This document shows positions 7,218 through 9,951 of a stretch of 9,951 nt of DNA, in pieces. Within the stretch, counting starts at the first letter, position 1. Every line of letters begins with the position of its first letter. A model generated the notes under the pieces. That model had not been told where the DNA came from and made no database searches. It saw only the letters and a list, made by a program, of their open reading frames with translations. The DNA comes from an uncultured Clostridia bacterium (GTDB lineage Bacteria > Bacillota > Clostridia > TANB77 > CAG-508), in the NCBI GenBank assembly GCA_944390615.1, contig CALXRJ010000022.1:1-9951 (forward strand), written 5' to 3'. A program made the translations under genes and the position numbers.

Positions 7218-7755
7218 TTATTGATTTGTTACTAAATTTTCATAACATTTTCTCCATACTGGTATATATTCTGCATCTCCGAACAACAATATCTTTTGTT
7301 TTATTTCCTTTATAATAAGAATAAACTGCATTATCATTTTTACAGATTTCACAAATAGAAGTCATCATTTTTATATTATCTGCAATACAAAATAAATCAC
7401 CCATTTTTCCAAAAGGCTTTTTATCAGATGTCAAATTTAGACCAGCAATAAAAAATTTTTTTCCTTTTTCTGCCATTTCTTCTATAACCTTAATATTTCC
7501 ATCTAAAAATTGAAATTCATCTATGAAAAATACATCTGCATCATAGTTTTGTAATTCATCAATCTTTTCAATATTATTCGCTTGAATTTTTCTTCCATCT
7601 CTTGTTCCTATAATATTTTCGCCCATTCTATCATCTAATTTAGGTTTAAAAAGCATTACATTTTTTCCTGTAATTAACTGTCTATTAAATTCTTGAATTA
7701 TTTGCATACTTTTTCCACATTTCATTGGTCCAGAAAATACATTGATATCTCCCAT
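7218..7755 (-). pseudogene. tdk: Type II thymidine kinase, frameshifted near the C-terminus
   Basis: Thymidine kinase makes dTMP from thymidine with ATP in the salvage pathway. The N-terminal part is well kept: Walker A GPMKCGKS (9-16), DDRMG (41-45), the catalytic/Walker B motif FFIDEFQFL (76-84) and the first zinc pair CEIC (135-138). After residue 158 (KDIVV) the frame breaks. The open frame continues RRCRIYTSMEKML and stops at 7240, unlike any TK. Removing one base at about 7281-7284 restores GDAEYIPVWRKCYENLVTNQ and a stop at 7218-7220, a normal TK end of about 178 residues. Even the restored frame has Trp in place of the third zinc Cys (family PVCRKCY; here PVWRKCY). The broken form loses the lasso tyrosine region that holds the nucleoside. 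Two lesions point to a real pseudogene; a sequencing error could explain only the frameshift. The upstream promoter and leader dyad are intact. Confidence 0.85.
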
Positions 7756-7810
7756 TTTTTATTACAATCCTTCCCACTTTATCTTTTTGCAAATTAAAGG
7801 TAGCAATTAT

Positions 7811-7842
7811 TTTGACGACAAATCAATCATTTTGTCGTCAAA
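7811..7842. promoter_or_regulatory. Perfect dyad in the thymidine kinase leader (operator or leader hairpin)
   Basis: TTTGACGACAAA (7811-7822) is repeated inverted as TTTGTCGTCAAA (7831-7842), with 8 bp between. It lies just downstream of the -10 box and about 56 bp before the thymidine kinase start. Each 12-base arm is itself nearly palindromic (10 of 12 positions), so the site could hold two dimers of a repressor. It could equally form a hairpin in the leader RNA. No T tract follows it on the minus strand, which argues against a simple terminator. Confidence 0.6.
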
Positions 7843-7860
7843 CTATTTTTATTTATCCTT

Positions 7861-7889
7861 ATTATAGTAATTAGTATTTTGTTTGTCAA
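7861..7889 (-). promoter_or_regulatory. Consensus promoter for the thymidine kinase gene
   Basis: On the minus strand a perfect TTGACA (7889-7884) and a perfect TATAAT (7866-7861) are separated by exactly 17 bp. The -35 box overlaps the last bases of the sirtuin pseudogene. Such a strong core promoter directly followed by a dyad suggests repressor control. Confidence 0.85.
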
Positions 7890-8613
7890 ATATTTTTATC
7901 TATATTTTTTATTTGATTTATTACTTTTCCTATATCTTCTGATACTTTTATACATTTATCTTCTATTTTTAAATATACATTAGGATTATCTTTATTAAAT
8001 CTTACTAAATTCCAATTCGTATTTTGGTATGTCATTTGTTCAAATGGAAATCTTATAATTCCTGGTGTATTAAAACCAACTCCAAACTCTAATAATACCA
8101 CTTTTTTATTTTTTGTTTCTTCCAAAAAATTCTCATAATTTTTACTTTGTTGATACCAGTTGTCATCTTGCACAAAATAGGCATCTTTTCTTATATTAAC
8201 ATCCATTGGCATGCCACATACCGGGCATTTTGGCACAAGTTCTGTTGGTATTTTACAATCAACTGTTTTTTCTAACATTTTATTTACTATTTCAGTATCA
8301 TCATATAATTTATTATGACAAGCTACACTACATTGAATATATCGATAACTTCCTTGTGTAGCAAATATTTTTTCTTTATCAAATCCAGCTTTATAAAATT
8401 GGTCATCAACGTTTCAAAATCATAAAATGATGATGTATACATATCTGTAAAGTGATATTTTTTTATAAAATCTGCAAAATTTTCTTCAAATCTTTTTCCA
8501 GCATATTCTATTCCAGCTGATGTTGAAAGTCCCGCTCCTGCACCAATTAAAATATAATCACTATTATTTATTAGTTCTTGTATTTGTTCCATTTGATTTA
8601 ATATATTTTTCAT
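7886..8613 (-). pseudogene. Class M (SirTM) sirtuin, disrupted by internal deletion
   Basis: SirTM proteins are NAD-dependent sirtuins that ADP-ribosylate a partner protein and are encoded next to a macrodomain protein. The first part (residues 1-67 from 8613) has the Rossmann start IGAGAGLSTSAGIEYAGKRF and ends SSFYDFE at about 8413. The second part, in another frame from about 8410, reads VDDQFYKAGFDKEKIFATQG, then the zinc module (CSVAC and CPVCG), VVLLEFGVGFNTPGIIRFPF, and stops at 7886. Between them the family normally has about 45-50 residues ending in TTNxD; all but the VD of that block is missing, including the NAD-site Asn. The two parts add up to about 242 residues against a usual 290 or so. 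The frames show as two separate open stretches, 8613-8323 and 8278-7886. AGGAGG at 8626-8631 serves the start, which lies inside the end of the macrodomain gene. Confidence 0.85.
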
Positions 8614-9919
8614 ATAGTTTTAAATCCTCCTCATTATACACATTTAATACAACTTTATCCAATTGTGCTGAATTTTGTGTTAAAAATTCATCTACTGTTT
8701 TTATTGCTATTTGGCAAGCCAATTCTTTAGGGAATCTAAATTCTCCTGTTGAAATGCATGGAAATGCGATTGTTTTTATATTATTTTTTATTGCTAATTC
8801 TAAACAATTTTGGTAGCATTTTGCTAATTGACTTTCTTCTATTTCAGTAACTTGATTATAGATAATTGGTCCAACTGTATGAATAATATATTTTGCTGGT
8901 AAATTATATCCATCTGTAATTATGACTTCACTTGTTTTTAAATTATAATTTTTTTGTTTCATTTTTTTCTTACATGCAAGTCTTAATCTTATACCTGCAA
9001 ATGAATGAATTTGATTGTCTATACACTTATGGCAAGGTATAAAACATCCTAAACCTTGTGAATTTGCTGCATTTACTATTGCATCAATTTGTAATAATGT
9101 TATATCTCCTTGCCATAAACATATTTTGTTTTTATTTTTTAAATTAACTTCTCCATAATTCTCAGATACAGTTTTTATATTTTCTACTTTTGTAATTTGT
9201 TTTTCTTTTAATTCATCTTTATTGTAAACAATACATTTCCATACTTTATTTTTAAACTCGTTTAATAATTCATTAGGTGTTCCCTCTAATAGCTTGTTTC
9301 CACTTTTCATTACAATAATTTCATCAGCTATATATTCAATATCAGATACGATATGAGTTGATAATATTACAATTTTATCTCTTGAAAAACTACTTATTAA
9401 ATTTCTAAATTTAACTCTTTCCTTTGGATCAAGTCCTGCTGTTGGTTCATCTAATATCAATATTTTAGGGTTATTTAAAACAGCTTGTGCTATTCCTAAT
9501 CTTTGTTTCATTCCACCTGAAAAAGTCCTTATTTTTTGTTTTTTTACATCTTCCAAATCTACAGTTTTTAAAAGGTCATTCACTCTTATTTTTGCAGTTT
9601 CTTTTGTTAAGCCTTTTAATGCTGCTACGTACATTAGAAAATCATAAGCAGTAAAGTCTGGATAATATCCAAAATCTTGTGGTAAATAACCTAGTATTTC
9701 TCTGTAATTTTCTCCTAAACTTTTTATATCTTTTCCATTATATTTTATTTGCCCAGAAGTTGGTTTTTGTATATCACATAACATTCTCATTAATGTTGTC
9801 TTGCCTGCTCCATTTGCACCTAACAATCCATAAATTCCTTCTTTTAAATTTACTGAAAATCTATCTACTGCAATTTTATTTTTATATTGTTTTGTCAATC
9901 TATCTATTGTAAGTTCCAT
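8564..9919 (-). CDS. Chimeric ORF: ABC-transporter ATPase fused in frame to SirTM-linked zinc macrodomain
   Basis: This is a 451-residue open frame. Residues 1 to about 260 are an ABC ATPase of the multidrug/bacitracin-export type with all motifs: Walker A GANGAGKT (34-41), Q-loop YLPQDFG (78-84), signature FSGGMKQR (133-140), Walker B ILILDEPTAGLDP (153-165) and H-loop STH (187-189). At about residue 260-264 (DNA about 9139) it switches to a macrodomain: LWQGDITLLQIDAIVNAANS (268-287), the zinc-type signature GCFIPCHKCIDNQIHSFAG (291-309), HTVGPI (347-352) and CISTGEF (388-394). This macrodomain class removes ADP-ribose placed by SirTM. The ATPase lacks about 30-40 usual C-terminal residues and its permease gene; the macrodomain protein lacks its usual N-terminal 70 or so residues. 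This is best explained by a deletion that joined two genes. The frame extends 50 nt into the sirtuin gene. AGGAGG at 9930-9935 supports the start. Function of either half is unproven. Confidence 0.85.
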   Translation of the reverse strand: MELTIDRLTKQYKNKIAVDRFSVNLKEGIYGLLGANGAGKTTLMRMLCDIQKPTSGQIKYNGKDIKSLGENYREILGYLPQDFGYYPDFTAYDFLMYVAALKGLTKETAKIRVNDLLKTVDLEDVKKQKIRTFSGGMKQRLGIAQAVLNNPKILILDEPTAGLDPKERVKFRNLISSFSRDKIVILSTHIVSDIEYIADEIIVMKSGNKLLEGTPNELLNEFKNKVWKCIVYNKDELKEKQITKVENIKTVSENYGEVNLKNKNKICLWQGDITLLQIDAIVNAANSQGLGCFIPCHKCIDNQIHSFAGIRLRLACKKKMKQKNYNLKTSEVIITDGYNLPAKYIIHTVGPIIYNQVTEIEESQLAKCYQNCLELAIKNNIKTIAFPCISTGEFRFPKELACQIAIKTVDEFLTQNSAQLDKVVLNVYNEEDLKLYEKYIKSNGTNTRTNK

Positions 9920-9951
9920 ATATACTCATCCTCCTTTTCATAAATTTGGTA

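Noticed and set aside
7811..7842. Intrinsic terminator after the sirtuin gene
   Set aside because: On the minus strand no T tract follows the stem, and it lies downstream of the thymidine kinase promoter, so an operator or leader hairpin fits better.
7886..8278. A stand-alone 130-residue zinc protein
   Set aside because: Its sequence continues upstream in the same frame to about 8410 as the second part of the sirtuin; the ATG at 8278 is internal.
1..9951. CRISPR array, tRNA, rRNA or insertion sequence
   Set aside because: No regularly spaced repeats, no recognisable tRNA or rRNA sequence and no transposase were seen. The only notable direct repeat is the sigma-gene tail.

Overview
The window is AT-rich chromosomal DNA from a low-GC, Clostridia-like Firmicute. 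The evidence is strong AGGAGG-type ribosome binding sites, near-consensus sigma-A promoters with 17-18 bp spacers, TGG used for Trp and TGA used as stop (CmpB-like gene), and gene families typical of anaerobic Firmicutes: a DUF362 protein, a carboxymuconolactone decarboxylase-cupin fusion, an MGDG-synthase-type glycosyltransferase, a CmpB-like membrane protein, and a macrodomain plus class M sirtuin pair. I cannot name a species from sequence alone.

Layout. Positions 1-1718 (minus) hold a two-gene operon: an ECF-type sigma factor with an unusual membrane-anchored acidic C-terminal extension, followed by a secreted or membrane-anchored protein that runs off the window. Just upstream of the sigma promoter (1791-1853) is a decayed second copy of the sigma gene's 3' end, evidence of an old tandem duplication. 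Positions 1857-3658 (minus) hold a promoter, a CMD-cupin fusion enzyme, a DUF362 protein and a hairpin terminator. Positions 3673-5383 (minus) hold a CmpB-like membrane protein and a glycolipid glycosyltransferase, 4 nt apart. A 195-bp divergent intergenic region with a clear plus-strand promoter leads to an HD-domain phosphohydrolase (5579-7153, plus), the only plus-strand gene. A hairpin at 7172-7210 separates it from the convergent minus-strand block.

Positions 7218-9919 (minus) form a block in which every gene carries a lesion. An ABC-transporter ATPase is fused in frame to a zinc-type macrodomain, with the end of the ATPase and the start of the macrodomain protein missing. A class M (SirTM) sirtuin has lost an internal segment containing most of its TTNxD motif, and is out of frame. 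A type II thymidine kinase has a one-base frameshift before its substrate-binding lasso and has also lost a zinc-ribbon Cys. The thymidine kinase still has a perfect TTGACA-17-TATAAT promoter and a perfect 12-bp dyad in its leader. This reads as a protein ADP-ribosylation/de-ADP-ribosylation module plus a nucleoside-salvage gene in early decay; misassembly or sequencing error is the main alternative. I see no complete novel system. The most unusual items are the ABC-macrodomain chimera, the membrane-tethered sigma factor with its duplicated tail, and the operator-like dyad before the thymidine kinase.
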